This document shows positions 35,532 through 48,739 of a stretch of DNA of 64,000 nucleotides, in pieces. The position numbers and the translations under genes are program-made. Position 1 is the stretch's first letter, and each line of letters begins with the position of its first letter. The notes below the pieces were generated by a model that searched no databases, was not told the DNA's origin, and saw only the letters and a program-made list of their open reading frames with translations. This stretch comes from Spirodela intermedia (taxonomy: Eukaryota > Streptophyta > Magnoliopsida > Alismatales > Araceae), in the NCBI GenBank assembly GCA_902729315.2, contig LR746264.1:6535878-6599877 (forward strand), read 5' to 3'.

Positions 35532-35860
35532 TGATGACGGCGGATGGAAGAGGAGGAAAGGAGGATCGTCCGCCGCCTACTCCTCCAGGTGCTCCGGCAT
35601 TCAAAGCGGATATGAGGGGCCGTTCGGAGGCGACGAGCGGAGCTACGGGATGGCGGTGGGGAAGATGAGACTGCGCCCGCCCGTCTCCGCAGCAATCCTC
35701 CCTCACTATTTTTGGGTGGGAAAGCGAGAATGGGGACGGTGTCGGCGGCAGGGGAGGTTCCCCTTTTCCGGGTCCGCTTTGCGCTCCAAGGCGGCTCGAC
35801 GAGGTGACAAAGGATCTTGGACCGCCGCGGCGAGAGCCTGAGCTCTGCTAGGGACGCCAT
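35522..35860 (-). other. 113-codon open frame upstream of, and overlapping, the PHS1 start
   Basis: An ATG at 35860-35858 opens a frame that runs across the PHS1 ATG in another frame. It is Arg- and Ser-rich and starts MASLAELRLSPRRSK, like a plastid transit peptide. It has no stop before the first intron. If the donor two bases upstream (CGC, then GTGTAAGG) is used instead of CGCGT, then GTAAGG, this frame joins exon 2 in phase and would extend PHS1. Otherwise it is an overlapping upstream ORF or 5' UTR. Transcription from this far upstream is not shown. Confidence 0.35.
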
Positions 35861-36767
35861 GAGACCCAACACGAATGGTTCATGACAGCGCGGACTGATG
35901 GGCGGGGTATAATCCTCCATCTTTCCCCCATTGTCGGCTTTCTTTACCACCACCGTTGGCGCGTGGCAGAACGGTGTGATCCGCCACTCCGCCTGGTTTT
36001 TCAGCTGCTTCTGGTGCGAGTAGGCTTCGTTCATGTTCATGATAAATTTTCGGGGAGGGAATTCGAGATCCACATCGATCTATATGTTTGAATCACCGCA
36101 GGAAATCTTACAATTTCATCTGTTTGATGCAAAATTTATAGAGGACTTTTTATCTGTTCTTCAAAGGCAAGGATTAAAAAAGAAACCTTGAGATATTACT
36201 GTGAATCTCCGACCATGTTTGGATCTCAGAAAGTCAATCCTGAGAAAAGTGGCAAAGATCAGGTTGCCGACAGCCACCTTCTCGGGCCCACATGGACACG
36301 CCATGGAAGCAGATGAACAGCTCCATCTCCCTGATTGGGTTGCTCTCACTTTTCTGCTTTCCCCCCTGCGGGGCTCCCTGCTTCGGCGGACTGGGCTTCG
36401 GAGCTCGGAGAAATCCGGTCGGCCGTGAAGAACCGGCAGGGGCGGCGGGAGAGGGAAGGGGGGGAGGGGGCCGCCGGTGGGGGCAGAGATCATCGGGAAT
36501 CAGAGGGAAGCTAAAGAAAGAACGCGATGGGGATTTGCCTAGGATCGATCCTTTTTTTTATCCCGGAAAAAAAAGCTTCCCTCAGCGACTTGTTCCGTCG
36601 CTTCCAATTTCCTCGCTGTTCTTCTACACCTTGAACACCTCAAGAACACCGAGAACGAAAGAATCGGTTGTGGTGGAGGACTATGTACAGTATGTGCGGC
36701 GCAACGGCCCGGAGAAGTCTGCACCGAACGGCAATTGAACCCACCGCCAAGGATGCGCCATCATCAC
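35532..36767. other. PHS1 promoter and 5' UTR, and ATL 3' flank
   Basis: PHS1 and the ATL gene are both on the minus strand, so this holds PHS1 5' sequence next to 35532 and the ATL 3' UTR next to 36767. It is GC-rich with an AT-richer patch at 36080-36200. Apart from the frame overlapping the PHS1 start, I see no supported coding sequence. Confidence 0.5.
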
Positions 36768-37691
36768 TCACCTCTGTTGCGGTGGCGGGCGGGGAGACTG
36801 CTCCTCCGCCGCCGCCAACGCCAACGCTCCTGTGCCCCTCTCCAGGTCGGGTTCGTCGGAGGGGGACCCGCCGCGGTGAAACCTCAGGTCGATGCTGAGG
36901 AGCCTCTTCAGTGATCTCATCCGGCTCAACGGCGACTTGAATCCTTGCCCTCCCCCGCCGGGCGACCCCACCTCCTCCTCCAGGCTCCTCAGCCCTTCCG
37001 CCCCCGGCACGTTCGAGCTCGAGCATGCCGTCGTAGCGGCAGCAGCAACAGGAGGAAAAGAAGAAGAAGATCCTGTTCCGCCGGCGGCGAGGTCCTCATT
37101 CTCATGCCTGCACGACTCGCAGAGCTCCGGCGGAGGGGGGGGCTCGATTTGGATGTGGACGGAGTCGGAGACTTTCGCCGGCGGCGCCGGCTCGACGGCG
37201 GCGCGGCAAAGGGGGCAGGTGGCATGGGAATGGAACCACATGTCTATGCACTCGATGTGGAACCTGTGCTTGCAGAGGGGCATCACCCGCCCCATCTCGT
37301 TCTCCTGGAACTCGCTCAGGCAGACCGCACACTCCATGCTCTCCTCTGGCTCGGCCGGGCACTTGGCGGCCGTGTAGGTGAAGACCGGAAGCGACTTGAC
37401 GACCTCGCGGTCGAGTCCCCTCACAACAGGCCCCGCGGCTCCGTCCTGGCTCGCCGCCGCGAAGACGAGGCGGCGGCGATCGCGTCGCCGGCGACGGGCG
37501 CGGCGGAGGAGGCACCAGCGGGCGTAGACGTGCAGGCAGAGGATGAGCAAGACGATAGTGAAGAGGACGACGATGGCGCTGAGCATGATCTTGCCGCTCA
37601 AAGCGTAGTTCCTGGGGGGAGAGGGGACGCCGGGGAAGACTCTGTGGTCTCCGGCGCTGCTGCTCTCCCATCGGTCTTGACTGGTTTCCAT
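36768..37691 (-). CDS. ATL-family RING-H2 E3 ubiquitin ligase
   Basis: This intronless gene encodes 307 residues from the ATG at 37691 (METSQDRW). The order of features is that of the plant ATL family: a short N-terminus, one transmembrane helix at about residues 35-57 (KIMLSAIVVLFTIVLLILC), a basic stretch (RRARRRRRDRRR), the GLD motif (RGLDREVVKSLPVF, about 91-104) and a RING-H2 finger. The finger ligands are Cys121, Cys124, Cys140, His142, His145, Cys148, Cys159 and Cys162, with the Trp-containing CIDMWFHSHATCPLC segment. It should sit in an endomembrane or plasma membrane and ubiquitinate targets with an E2. The tail is Ser-, Pro- and Ala-rich with an RMRSLKRLLSIDLRFHRG block like that of several ATL C-termini. 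A 36-codon upstream extension is open but lacks any ATL feature. Substrate unknown. Confidence 0.94.
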   Translation of the reverse strand: METSQDRWESSSAGDHRVFPGVPSPPRNYALSGKIMLSAIVVLFTIVLLILCLHVYARWCLLRRARRRRRDRRRLVFAAASQDGAAGPVVRGLDREVVKSLPVFTYTAAKCPAEPEESMECAVCLSEFQENEMGRVMPLCKHRFHIECIDMWFHSHATCPLCRAAVEPAPPAKVSDSVHIQIEPPPPPELCESCRHENEDLAAGGTGSSSSFPPVAAAATTACSSSNVPGAEGLRSLEEEVGSPGGGGQGFKSPLSRMRSLKRLLSIDLRFHRGGSPSDEPDLERGTGALALAAAEEQSPRPPPQQR

Positions 37692-39592
37692 CTCCTCCCT
37701 TCCGCACCGCTCTAGCACCGAGGACGGGGAAGACGCTGTTTTTATATCCCCCCGAGGTACGTCTTTATCAAGATAAGAATTCCTCTTTCTTTTTTTCAAC
37801 CAGGGTTCGAAGAAAAGAGTCGTCCTCTCAGAGTTGGGTTTGATGGCGGCGACTCGCTTACTCTATCTCCCCCACGTCGCGACGACCTGCATTATTAAAC
37901 AACTACCGCCAAGAGAAACCGCGTGTACAGCGGCCGCCGGAGGAAAGGGAGGAGGGAGGTGGGCATCATTCGTGTCGCAGGCAGGGGAGAGAGAGAGAGA
38001 GAGAGAAAGAGAGCTCCTCTCCGTTCGTCTCTAGTGCGCTTTCCGGACCGAGTTGTCCTCGACGGGGACGGGGAGGAGTGAGAGGGATGTCATGCGACGG
38101 CGACGGCGGGGGGGTGGGGGGGCCGCGGCCATGAAGCGTCCAAGAAATCAGCGCGAAGCATCCGAGAAATCCAACGCGGCCGTGTCATCCTCCGACAGCC
38201 GACCCACCTGGGATTCTCCCACTGTTTCGCGTTGGCCGGTCTTTCTCCCCACAGCTCTGATGGATATCACCTATCTCCGGGAGAATCAGGAAGAAGGAAT
38301 CCGCCTGTAACCCCAAGAGAGAGAGAGGACAACCCACTCGCACTAAGCCAGAGTTGCATTCGGCAGGGTCCTATGCAGCGGGTGGCCTAACGAGTTTTAG
38401 GATTTCAGCCATTACGGCGGTCCTCCTCACCTGCTCCACTCAAAGTTATGGCACCAATGGGGAACACGCACGGGGCCAAGGAAGTCGGAGGGCGGGAGCG
38501 AGGGTGAGGACGGCCCTTCAGTCTGATCACGACCGACACGCGGGAGCCGCCGTGTGAATCAGTTCTGTCAGCTTCCTTCCTTCCTCCCGCCGGAAAGAGG
38601 CGCCGTCGGCGCGACGGTTTGACTGGCTGGCTGAAGCGCTGGCGAGGTAGACCCACCAGGAAGGTTCTGTCCACCTTCCCCAGCCCAGCCGCCTCGTCCC
38701 TTCTTGGCGTCTCTCGTGAAAGTTCCTCTCTCCACCGCCCCCAACCTCCCGCATTTACACCTGTCTTCAGCTTATCCTCCTCCTCCGCCGCCGCCGCCCC
38801 GCCAGCCCCATCCATAGGATCAGAGCAGGTGCCCACGAAGGCGCCGCTCCGGCCGTCCGGGGAGGACGGTAGGAACTCGCTGCCCATAGCGGACAGTGGA
38901 ACTGGGAAGAGGGGGTCTGTAAAAGTTGTCGGCTGTCATCGTCTTAGGGCCCACTTCCCCGGTCAACCATCTCTGAAAAGACGAGCACTCAAAACAGTGA
39001 CCCAATTCAGCCCACCCTTGTCTGGAAAAGATCCCCGCCCGGGAACGCGAGCCTGACTGAATCACCAGAACTATCGGAGATACGAGAGGAAGGTAGGTGG
39101 ACTACCATTTGGACAGACCGGCTGGTGGGCTTTTCTGGCCGCATGCTGGCCGCCCTACGCCGCCGCGCACGAGGCTAGCGGAGCACGCTGGCACGCCCCC
39201 CGCCGCGCGGCGCGGTTGGATCGAAGGGCAAGTGAGGGGCCTCGTAATGGGGCGGATTCTCAGCCCCGGTCGGATGAGAACTAGGTCCATTTGAGAGTTT
39301 TCTGGGCTTTCTACCTCGGCTAAGTAGGGAGGAGCATGTAACGGGCGGAATCTGTCTCTTCACCACTCTCCCGCATCACATGCTTCCCGTGGAAGTAAAT
39401 CGCCGTAACAGACGGAGCAGGGGAGCTCGCACGTCGTCGATCAGCCACTCCTCGGCATTAAAAACGGGAGTGTACCACCGGCGGGGGTCCTCAGTCCTCC
39501 CCACAAAGTAACAGTCCATCTCTCTCTCTCTCTCTGTCTTACTTCGTTGGTGAATACAGAGGAGAGTAGGAGAAAGAAGAGGGGGTTGGGCG
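37692..39592. other. Divergent intergenic region, ATL promoter and upstream of the next gene
   Basis: GC-rich, with a GA run at 37986-38006 and a G-rich patch at 38106-38122. It carries the ATL promoter (minus) and the upstream region of the plus-strand gene at 39593, which has a CT run near 39522-39537 in its probable 5' UTR. A 160-codon minus-strand frame spans 38405-38887, but its composition is that of GC-rich non-coding DNA and I recognise nothing in it. Confidence 0.4.
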
Positions 39593-40269
39593 ATGGCCAG
39601 TAAGACGCCCGTCTTTCCCATTCAGCAGCGGGAGCAGCAGCAGCATCACTACAGCGACTTCGGGTTTGATCCAGAGATCGAGTACTTACAGGTGGGGATA
39701 CTCTTCCTCGGTCGCCAACGGCTTGCTGCTTTGGGCTTCTCTTCTTCTTGTGCTGATGGGTGCAGATTGGCGCATGAAAACAGGTCTTGGAGGAGGCGAG
39801 GAAGCCCTGCAGGCCAGTTAAGAGCTCGCCGGACTCGCTCCGCTTCGTGCTGCGGAAACCCATCTCCGACGACGAATCCAACTGCCGCTCCAAGGCCAAG
39901 AAGCGGCGCAAGTGGTGGCGCAATCCTCTCCTCTTTCTCAAGTGGAGGCGCGCCGACTGCAGCGGCGGCGGCGTCCTGGCGGCGCCTTCGACCGGGGGGG
40001 GTTCCTCGTCCTCTCCCTACAGCCGTCCAAGGCACGCTTTTTCCGGGCCGGTGTACTTGACGGAGAGCGACGGCGGTGGGTCATGCGCTCCTTGCCGGAG
40101 AAGTGCCGCCGGCGGGTGGGGGAAAGCCAGCTCGGGCTCGTTGAGGTTTTCTGAGACGGGGGACCTTGAGATACCTTATCTCTGCCTCCGAGATCCCGCC
40201 GCTGCCGTGGTTCCATCCCCTTCGGTGCTTTCCACTTCTCCTGCCCTGCCCATCTACCTCGTCACTTAG
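39593..40269 (+). CDS. Uncharacterised plant protein with a basic Trp-rich patch, 194 residues
   Basis: Two exons, 39593-39691 and 39784-40269, join in phase 0 at CTTACAG/GTGGGG and AAACAG/GTCTTG. Exon 1 starts MASKTPVFPIQQ and ends with DFGFDPEIEYLQ. Exon 2 opens VLEEARKPCRP and carries SLRFVLRKPISDDE and then a basic patch KKRRKWWRNPLLFLKWRR, which could bind membrane or nucleic acid or act as a nuclear signal. Ser-rich and Gly-rich linkers follow, including SGPVYLTESDGGGS. The arrangement of an acidic start, a basic Trp patch and a Ser-rich tail resembles an unnamed plant family I have seen but cannot identify. No enzymatic domain is visible. The intron is 92 bases. Confidence 0.72.
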
Positions 40270-43200
40270 TACGCCAGCCGAGGTGGTAGAGCCGACCCAA
40301 GTGAAATATTTTTCCCTTCTAGACAGATGTACATAGAGTCAACGGTCCAAACATATTAGATTCTCTCTTCTGCCTACTCATCGTCGTGGAACGATTCTCG
40401 AACAAGGTGGTCGTAAGAAAATAGCATAGTACAGCAAAAACTATTTCCACAATAGGGAACCTGAAGGTCGTACTATTCGATCGGATGCTGATCGTTGCGA
40501 GATAACACAAGTCCTTGGAAGATGCGGAGAAAATAATTTGTTATATCAGTATTTTATTATTATTATTACTATTATAATCAACGTTTCTTCTGCCTTCGGG
40601 CAACAGTTGCCCAGATTTCACGGGGATATTCTGAATGCCCTCGTATTTTAAAGAGTCATTCAGAGAAAATAAGGAGAATTGGGGCCTATTAGTTGCAGGT
40701 TTTAGACATAAGAAAACGATCGCACAGCAAGGTCTCACCAACAGAAGATCACCTTAATGAAGATTGAATCAAAGATGAACAGTTTCTGCGACGACTAATC
40801 AGTTCATCACCAACCATGGACATCGGTATCCGAAACGTTGTGAGCTTGTCCATCCCGGTTGAAGGTGCCAAAACGTGCTCAAAGTCCGATTAGAAAATAT
40901 GATATGTAGTCTCAACTAAACGAAAGGAAATTCAGATGTGGTCTTCATTCTAGTCTCTAGAACAACAAAGAATGACCCTACAAGGACGGAATCGATAAAG
41001 GGTCTCCCTCCATTTCTTGAACAAGTTGGATGCCCATCTACTTCTTCTCTAAGGCTAAAGTTGAGTGCAGGAAAAGGACCACCCTTGCCCTCCAATTGAA
41101 AGCGGCCGCGATAGGTACCAGGGGACCATCTTCCTTTCCCCAGCGGCTATCCTTTTGGTCCCCTCCCACCCTTCCTCAACCTTGGAGATGAGATACCGTC
41201 CATCCCCAGATATTGGAACGAGCGAGCGAGCTACACATACAACGGAGATAACTCTCACCGTAACTAATGAACATTGTTCAGTAGGCGAGAAGCTGGAGGA
41301 AAGGCTCCAAGCATCAGGATTTAGAGACCTAAAAGGAAGAGATAATTATCTCACAGTGACATTGTTAGGTGGCTTGCGCACGGTATAGCACTTCGATTTC
41401 TTGGTTTGCCAACAAAGGGCAGCGCTGTAAGTTAAGAAACGTGATGATTGCCAATGAAGTGAGGAAAGAAAGCGGATGGCGGGGAACGATCTCTCGGTTG
41501 CTTGAGGCGGCTGTGCAACAGGTGATGGCGGTCGATCCACTGGGTCCCGTTTTGTAGACAAGAACGCGTGTTGCGGGATGGAACGATAGCATGCCCGTGT
41601 TTTAGAGATTCTGACTTTCAGTCTTTTTGACACCAGTGATAAAGAAAATATGATCAAGACAGACATCAGTAATCTGCGATCGGTTTCTTTTAAGTGAGAT
41701 AAAGCTAGTTAATCCTATGCCAAATAAAACAACCCAGGTGGACCACTTAGGATCTAAGCATCCTCAGATATATAAACAAAACAAAACGTTCAAAACATTT
41801 GTGATTTTTTTGGATTGTTCATTTGTCTAATTAGGTGACTTGTTATGTAGGAATTGCCATTTGACAACCAAAGAGCATGAAATTATCATACCTTAACATT
41901 CTCACTTGAATAAATTTTTGACAACATGACGACTCCAGATGAGGCAAGTCACTATGATTATTGGACTATAAATTATCTTCTAGATTTATGACTTTAATAG
42001 GGCAAAAATTATTTTAGAAAGATAGTTCTTACAAGTGACAAAGTTATTTTTAATAAGAATTTTATCCCACAATAGATATGAAATGATTTTATCATGGGTA
42101 GTTTTCCAGAGGATAATTGAGTTTGATTGAGATTTCAATGAAAATGATGACATTTGATAACTTGAAATTATTGTTATCTTTTTTTTGGATTTCTAATAGT
42201 TGATGGAAGGTTCGTTAAACTTTGAATAAGTTGAGGATGATCTTTCAATGTTCTAATTATGCTCCTTGAACTAATGCCTTTAAGTAGATTGACTTGCCAA
42301 CATAATCCTCACCTTTTCTTGTTTAAATTTTCTATGTGAAAATCATAATGCAAAGTTGGAGGTCGTTGAAAAGATAAGGATGAACATTGTGTCATTACTT
42401 AGCCACTGAAAAATAGTATAATTTATGGACAAATCTCATATGAAAAAATCTTCAAATTTCCATAATTTTTTAGCTATTTTTGCTAAAATATAATCAATTC
42501 ACATAGCTAGACCAATATGATAGATCACTTAAATGATCAGAATGTCTTCATATAAAATAAATATGTGAATATATTCATACTTAATATTCATGTCTGAATT
42601 AGGTTGATTTGGTCAAAACTAGTAAAAGATCTTATACTATTAAAACATGGTAATTAAGTCAAATAAGTAATCAAATATTTATTTAAATAAAATAAAATAA
42701 AATATGATCATTAATCCAACATGATCTCAACATTTATAATCATGATTTCTAAGATGATTTCTAAAGTATAATACTTAATATCTAAAAAATCGTGTTCAAC
42801 TAAGTAATATGAATTTAATTATTTAATTTAATATTAAAATATTTCAAAACTGACATTGTAAAAATATGAGTTCATAAGTGACTTTAAGCTTTCATACTCA
42901 TATCTTACTTTAAAAAATGTTTTTTATTTGAGTGCCTTAATCACTCCATTTTTTATCACGACAATTCTTGTAACTTCTAGTAGTTTTCTTAATGATATAT
43001 GAAATAATAATTCCTTATGTTGTAATCAATGAATTTAATATATTTAATATTTTGGTTTCAAGTATACTTGATAAGTTATTATTTGAACTTTTTCTGATAT
43101 TATTTTGGATTATCCTTGAACATTTCCAGATTTAATCTCACATCATGCATATTCTGAATTAGGCATAACTGATCTTATAATTGATTTTATATTTTTTTTA

Positions 43201-46200
43201 TCATCAAAATATCATGTATTTAATACTCCAACAATCTAATCTTTTTTGGTGATGACAAAACTATATGCACATCACAAAGATCGAGTACATATCTATTCTC
43301 AATTCAAAGATATTAAAGGCATCAGTCATCAATCATATTTAGATTTTAAGTCCCATTAGTAATTGACTACTAATGTCAAAATTGTAAGTATAATTTTTTG
43401 AAATTCGAACATTTATACTTAACTTGAAACATTAAATGCTACCAGCTTAGAAATTAAAAATATAATAAATAAATTTGAATAAACATCAACATCATCAATT
43501 CATCAACAATTTGTGTTGGCCTTACCAAAATTTTATATTCCCTTTGAGTTAGAGTTTGATGCCTCTAGTATTGACTTAGATGTCATTCTCGAGCAGAACT
43601 AATGACCCATTGCTTATTTTAGCTCAAACTCATCTACAAGTAAGAGTTAATGGTGATCATCTTATCTTATCAAAAAATGATGACATTTTTTAATGAGAAT
43701 ATCTTTTATTATCTACATAGATCAACATAGCTTAATTTTTTTTTTTAGAGCTGTGACAAATCTCTTTTGATTATTAATGATGTTTAATCAATATGTTGGA
43801 ATGCCAATTAGTATCAAATATAAGGCAAGAGTTGAAAATAAAATTATTGAGTCTATTTCATGTCTTATTAACTCTTGACCCTATTATCCACTTTATTTCC
43901 ATAGATCATTTCTTTTGAACATTTTTGCAAGCCAACCTTCAAACTCACCCAAAGTTCAATAAGATTACACTTGACTTCACCAACTATAATCATGACTGTC
44001 CTCAATATTTCATGTGTGGGGGTCTCTTTCTTTACAAAGGGAGATTCTTCATTTCTTTATCCCGCTGATTTTTCATTAATATCATAATAGTGCCTTGGGC
44101 GGCCACTCAATATTTCTACACACTTGTAAGTGCGTTTTCAAATTTTATTAGGACAATATAACACGTTAACAAACATGGTGTGACTACATGTTCCATTTAT
44201 ATACAACACAAATAAAGAGCCCTATCTCTTGTGGGGCCTCTTACAATCACTATTAGTTCTACAATAGATCTAGGATGATATTTTCTTTTATTTTATAGAT
44301 AGGTTATTTTATTCCAACGAGTGTTCAACTTGTCATCATCAATAGATTATATATATTTACTTACTTTTCACTCATACTACATCATTATACAACCCTATAT
44401 GTCATTGTGGTGTTCTTAAAGCGTGTAGTCAAGTTACATGCTTTTTCCTCTCACTATTATCTTAGATTGAGATTATATATTTGTCAATCACTTATAAAAG
44501 AAATTGCTCTTGTTACAAGACACAAAACTTCACTAGAGCATCAACTATCATTCATCAATAGATGAATAAATTGAAGTTTAAAATCATTATTTTAAAACTT
44601 ATTTATGGTGTTTTACTTCTGAACATCTCAATCAATGGTCAGAATGATTTTCTTGTGCAAAATATTTGCACAATGCCAATGATCATATATCTATTAAGCT
44701 CACTCTTTTTTAAGTAATTTATGACTGTAATCCCTCACCTCTCTTCCACTTTCACACCCAAATACTATAATTTGCATATGATAATATCTTACTCATCTAA
44801 AGGATCATCTCCACCAGGCTTAAAATCATATGAAGCTTCAATATGATAAACAATATCATAAATTATCCTTTAATATAAGTGATATGATTTATCTAAAACC
44901 ATGACCCTACTGCTTACATACTCCCTCCAGATGACCTAATGAAAAGTTGTCTTTGTGACATTTTAGACCATGTTGGATTATTGCTCATATTGGCAAATTG
45001 GCTTATAAGCTAGAGCTTTCTTCCTCTACCAAGATATACGTACTATTTTATGTTTATTTGTTATGGCTGGTGCTCAGAAAATCTACAAACTCTTCCATCT
45101 ATTTTAGATAAGAATATGATTTGAAATGTGGAACTTTAGATAGTGTTGCAACTATGACTTGTTAATGCAAGCCAGAAGATTCTAGTAAAATGAAAATAAT
45201 TATCAACTTTTGACTCTACATGGGAGCCTTTAGATGGTTTTCAATCATAATTTCCTAACTTCAACCTTAAGGAGAAGGTTCCTTTTAGGGGAAGGGTGTA
45301 TTGGTAAACATATGAATCTATATTGAAAAAAGTAAAATCCATGACCAATTCATCCAACCCACCTCCCTTTACCCATGCTTCACTTATAGACATTGTGGGT
45401 CCAACATTCTTCCGTGTAACTAACTACCAACATGTTATCACCTACGAAAGAGAGAAAATACATAAAAGAGGGGGAAGAGGAAAATATTAGAGAGAGTTCA
45501 TGACCACTCAATGTCGCACAAGAGAAGGGTTTGTTCTCAAGTCCTATCTCTTTATTGCATTATTGTTCTCTCTCATGTATCATCATTCTTAGTCACTTTT
45601 ACTATTCATCAATCATGTCAAGTTATAGAGTTCTATGAGTTATTTGGTTCCCATTATGTAATTTGTCCATCTTGCTGCTGAACCATAGGAGAAGAATAAG
45701 ACATGTCATCATGTGTCTTCATCATCTACTATAACCATCCACTATTCATCATTAATTTATTCCATCATAGTCTCTCTCTCTCTCTATTATCATCATATTA
45801 TCTTCTCTCAAATTATTCTAGTGCACACACTAGGTCAATCATTTATCTAACAGGATCTTACCACAAACACAAAATAATAACTTGCACAAAATCTGCCACT
45901 ACCTCCCTCACCCTACAATCATTTATATGTTGTCTAATTACGTTTAAAATGTGAAACACTACACATGAATATAACAAAACTAAAATCATTCCTAAGAAAT
46001 GAGAATAAATCAGATTGACACACTTGACCAAGAGCACCATAGAAGGGATGATCAGGTTACCACTAAAACATAGATCTCAAACAAAACATAGCACCAAGAC
46101 TAGTCTCCATTTCATATCTCAAATTTCTCTCTCAAAGACAAAATTTCTCTCTAAGCTATAGAGATATCTATAGTCTAGAGTTACTTTATTATATTCTATC

Positions 46201-47987
46201 AACATTAAGAGCTTGACAAAGTCTAAGTATTTAGACATCAAGTTCTTGATTGTTGACAAAAGGATTCTAAGTAGTCAAGTGTCTATATAGTATATTGAGA
46301 TAAACTCAATTGTAGTAGATCTCATTATGAAATAATTATTAGAAGATGTCTTTTAGGAAGATAATGTTAATATGTTAGTTCCTCATAAAGATATATAATT
46401 TCAATTGGAATTTCTATTTAGATGATTGATAATACTTTATTAGAAGGTGAAATAAAAGTATTTATTGCATGATTAACATAAAATTTGAAATTTGTAAAAC
46501 ATTAATCCTCATTTGCGAGTGATGTGATGAATTTATATGACATTTGTTACTTTTATGATTTATGTGAAATGAATATGTTTATAATTTTTAATCCATGTGC
46601 TAACATAATTATCAGTTTTATAATCTTGAAAATTATTTTACAATTGACAAGAAATTACTCAAGAAGTTAAAATTAGAAAATATATCTTTCTTAGATTTTT
46701 TTAGGAAATTTATGAAGACATTTTTCACTCATTTGTTAGTAATTTAGAAATAATCAAAATAATGAGAATAATGCAACAATTCATGATCATATCACTAGGA
46801 GAACTTATCAAAGGTTCATGAACCAAGTTTGTATTTTTGGCCCATGTAAATACACGTATCAAAGGTTATTGTACAAAGGTTATCAAAGGTTCATGTATTT
46901 TTGTAAATAGGTTGTGCTACATCATTCATGTACACGTCATCTAGATGATAAAAAAGAGGAAGCTAGAGGGCAAAAGGAGAAAACATGTTAGATGATAAAA
47001 AGGGGAAGATAGATGAGACAAACATAATGACATTGGACACTTGTGAATTCACTTCTCTTTTTATTGTGTTTCATTTTCATTCTTTCGTAATTCATCATCT
47101 AGGTGATAAGTAGATGAAAAGATTAAGGCATTCAACCTTTTTCGTTACTACCTTTTAGATGATTTGACGTTCATATTTTGGTACTCTATTTTCAGGCGAG
47201 AAATGAGTGAAGAAATGGATAGTGTTCAAAAATTAGATCTCCATTTTGATTTGATTTAATTTTCATTTTAACATATTTTCTTCATTAGTGTAATATGTAG
47301 AACACGATATCAAGTATTTTTAATCCATATATTAATTAACTTTTAGTCACTTTTCTATTTCATTTTTTTACAATATTATATTTGTGGGTGACAGATAGGT
47401 TCAAGTTGTAGATTTATTTCATTTTTTTAATTTTTCTTCTTGTATTTTTAATATTTCTGGTATATTTATTTGAAATATTACTTAGTGATCGGTATTTGAC
47501 TCAAAATCAGTTTTTTGTTTCATCATTGGCATTGTTTCCCTACTAGTGATTGCATTTTCTCTCTCCTCCCCTATTTTTCCTATTTTAGGTGTATTTCTCA
47601 TTATTTTATTTTATGTTTGCGATTTTGGAAGAAAGTTTATGTTTATTTTCACTCTAAATATATTCAGTTGATCTACGTTCAAAAGAAAGAAAGTGAATTG
47701 AAAATATACATATTGAATGACATTCTATGTAATTCCTATGCTATAAAACTAAATTTGATCTTATATCATTCAATATATGGATATATGTGATTACTTTTGG
47801 GTTTAGTTGTGCATAGAAGTGACAAAAACTCCTTTAATCTTATATTGATATGATGATGCATGAGATTGTTGAAAATACTTTTAGTAATGAGAATAATTTA
47901 TTTAACATATAGTATGTAATAATATACTATCAAATTATCATATAAATGTTACTCAAGTAGCAGATTCTTGGATTTGATCTCAATGTA

Positions 47988-47989
<2 letters not shown>

Positions 47990-48018
<29 letters not shown>
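47990..48018. repeat. (TA)n microsatellite
   Basis: About 14 TA units in AT-rich intergenic sequence. Confidence 0.9.
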
Positions 48019-48021
<3 letters not shown>

Positions 48022-48680
48022 TTAGATAGTATGGATCATCATTAAATTAATTCCTTGTAAATTGATCCATTGTAGATTAATAAGGAATTAAACATCTCTT
48101 GTAAATGTGAAGCTAAACATCCAACTCATATTTTGATTTTATGATAGCCAAAATTAGCAATTAACAGCTAGAGGCAAACCACCACTTAACTATATAAATA
48201 AGGGGTCTGACCTTTGGATTTCACATTCTGCCGAATTTACTCTTGAAGTTTCTCATCACTTTGATAGGAAAGGCATATGGTTCCATAAACTTGAGATTCA
48301 AGTAAAAATAGACAAGTATGTTTTCCATTCCCTCATTATAATTCTCCAGGACTCAACACAAATCTTTTCATTTGAAATTTTCTAATTATATCCTGAGTGG
48401 AACCCCAAGTCCACGATCCTACTCCCATGAGAACCATTCCTCTAGGGGCCACGACCAGTGTTTCCTAAGCATCATTGATACAGGGGGAACCACGACAGCC
48501 ACCTCTACTCACCTCACGTTCGAACGTGTACCAACGAAGATCGCGGATGGAACGATATATTAAGAAGAGGGTATTCGGAAGGCAAAGGGGAGGAAGAATT
48601 ATTCGGACCGTTGAGCCACTCGAAGCGCTCGTGTTATCCCTGTCTCGTCTTTCTCTCTCACGCTATCCCTCTCATGCTCT

Positions 48681-48682
48681 CC

Positions 48683-48713
<31 letters not shown>

Positions 48714-48739
48714 GCTATATATATATATATATATATATT
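48681..48739. repeat. Compound (CT)n(TA)n microsatellite
   Basis: About 16 CT units with interruptions are followed after CGC by about 12 TA units. It mirrors, on the opposite strand, the AT-AG compound microsatellite at 23087-23150. Confidence 0.88.

Noticed and set aside
36945-37715. 256-codon plus-strand frame
   Set aside because: Antisense to the ATL RING-H2 gene; no domain, and the RING ligands on the minus strand are complete.
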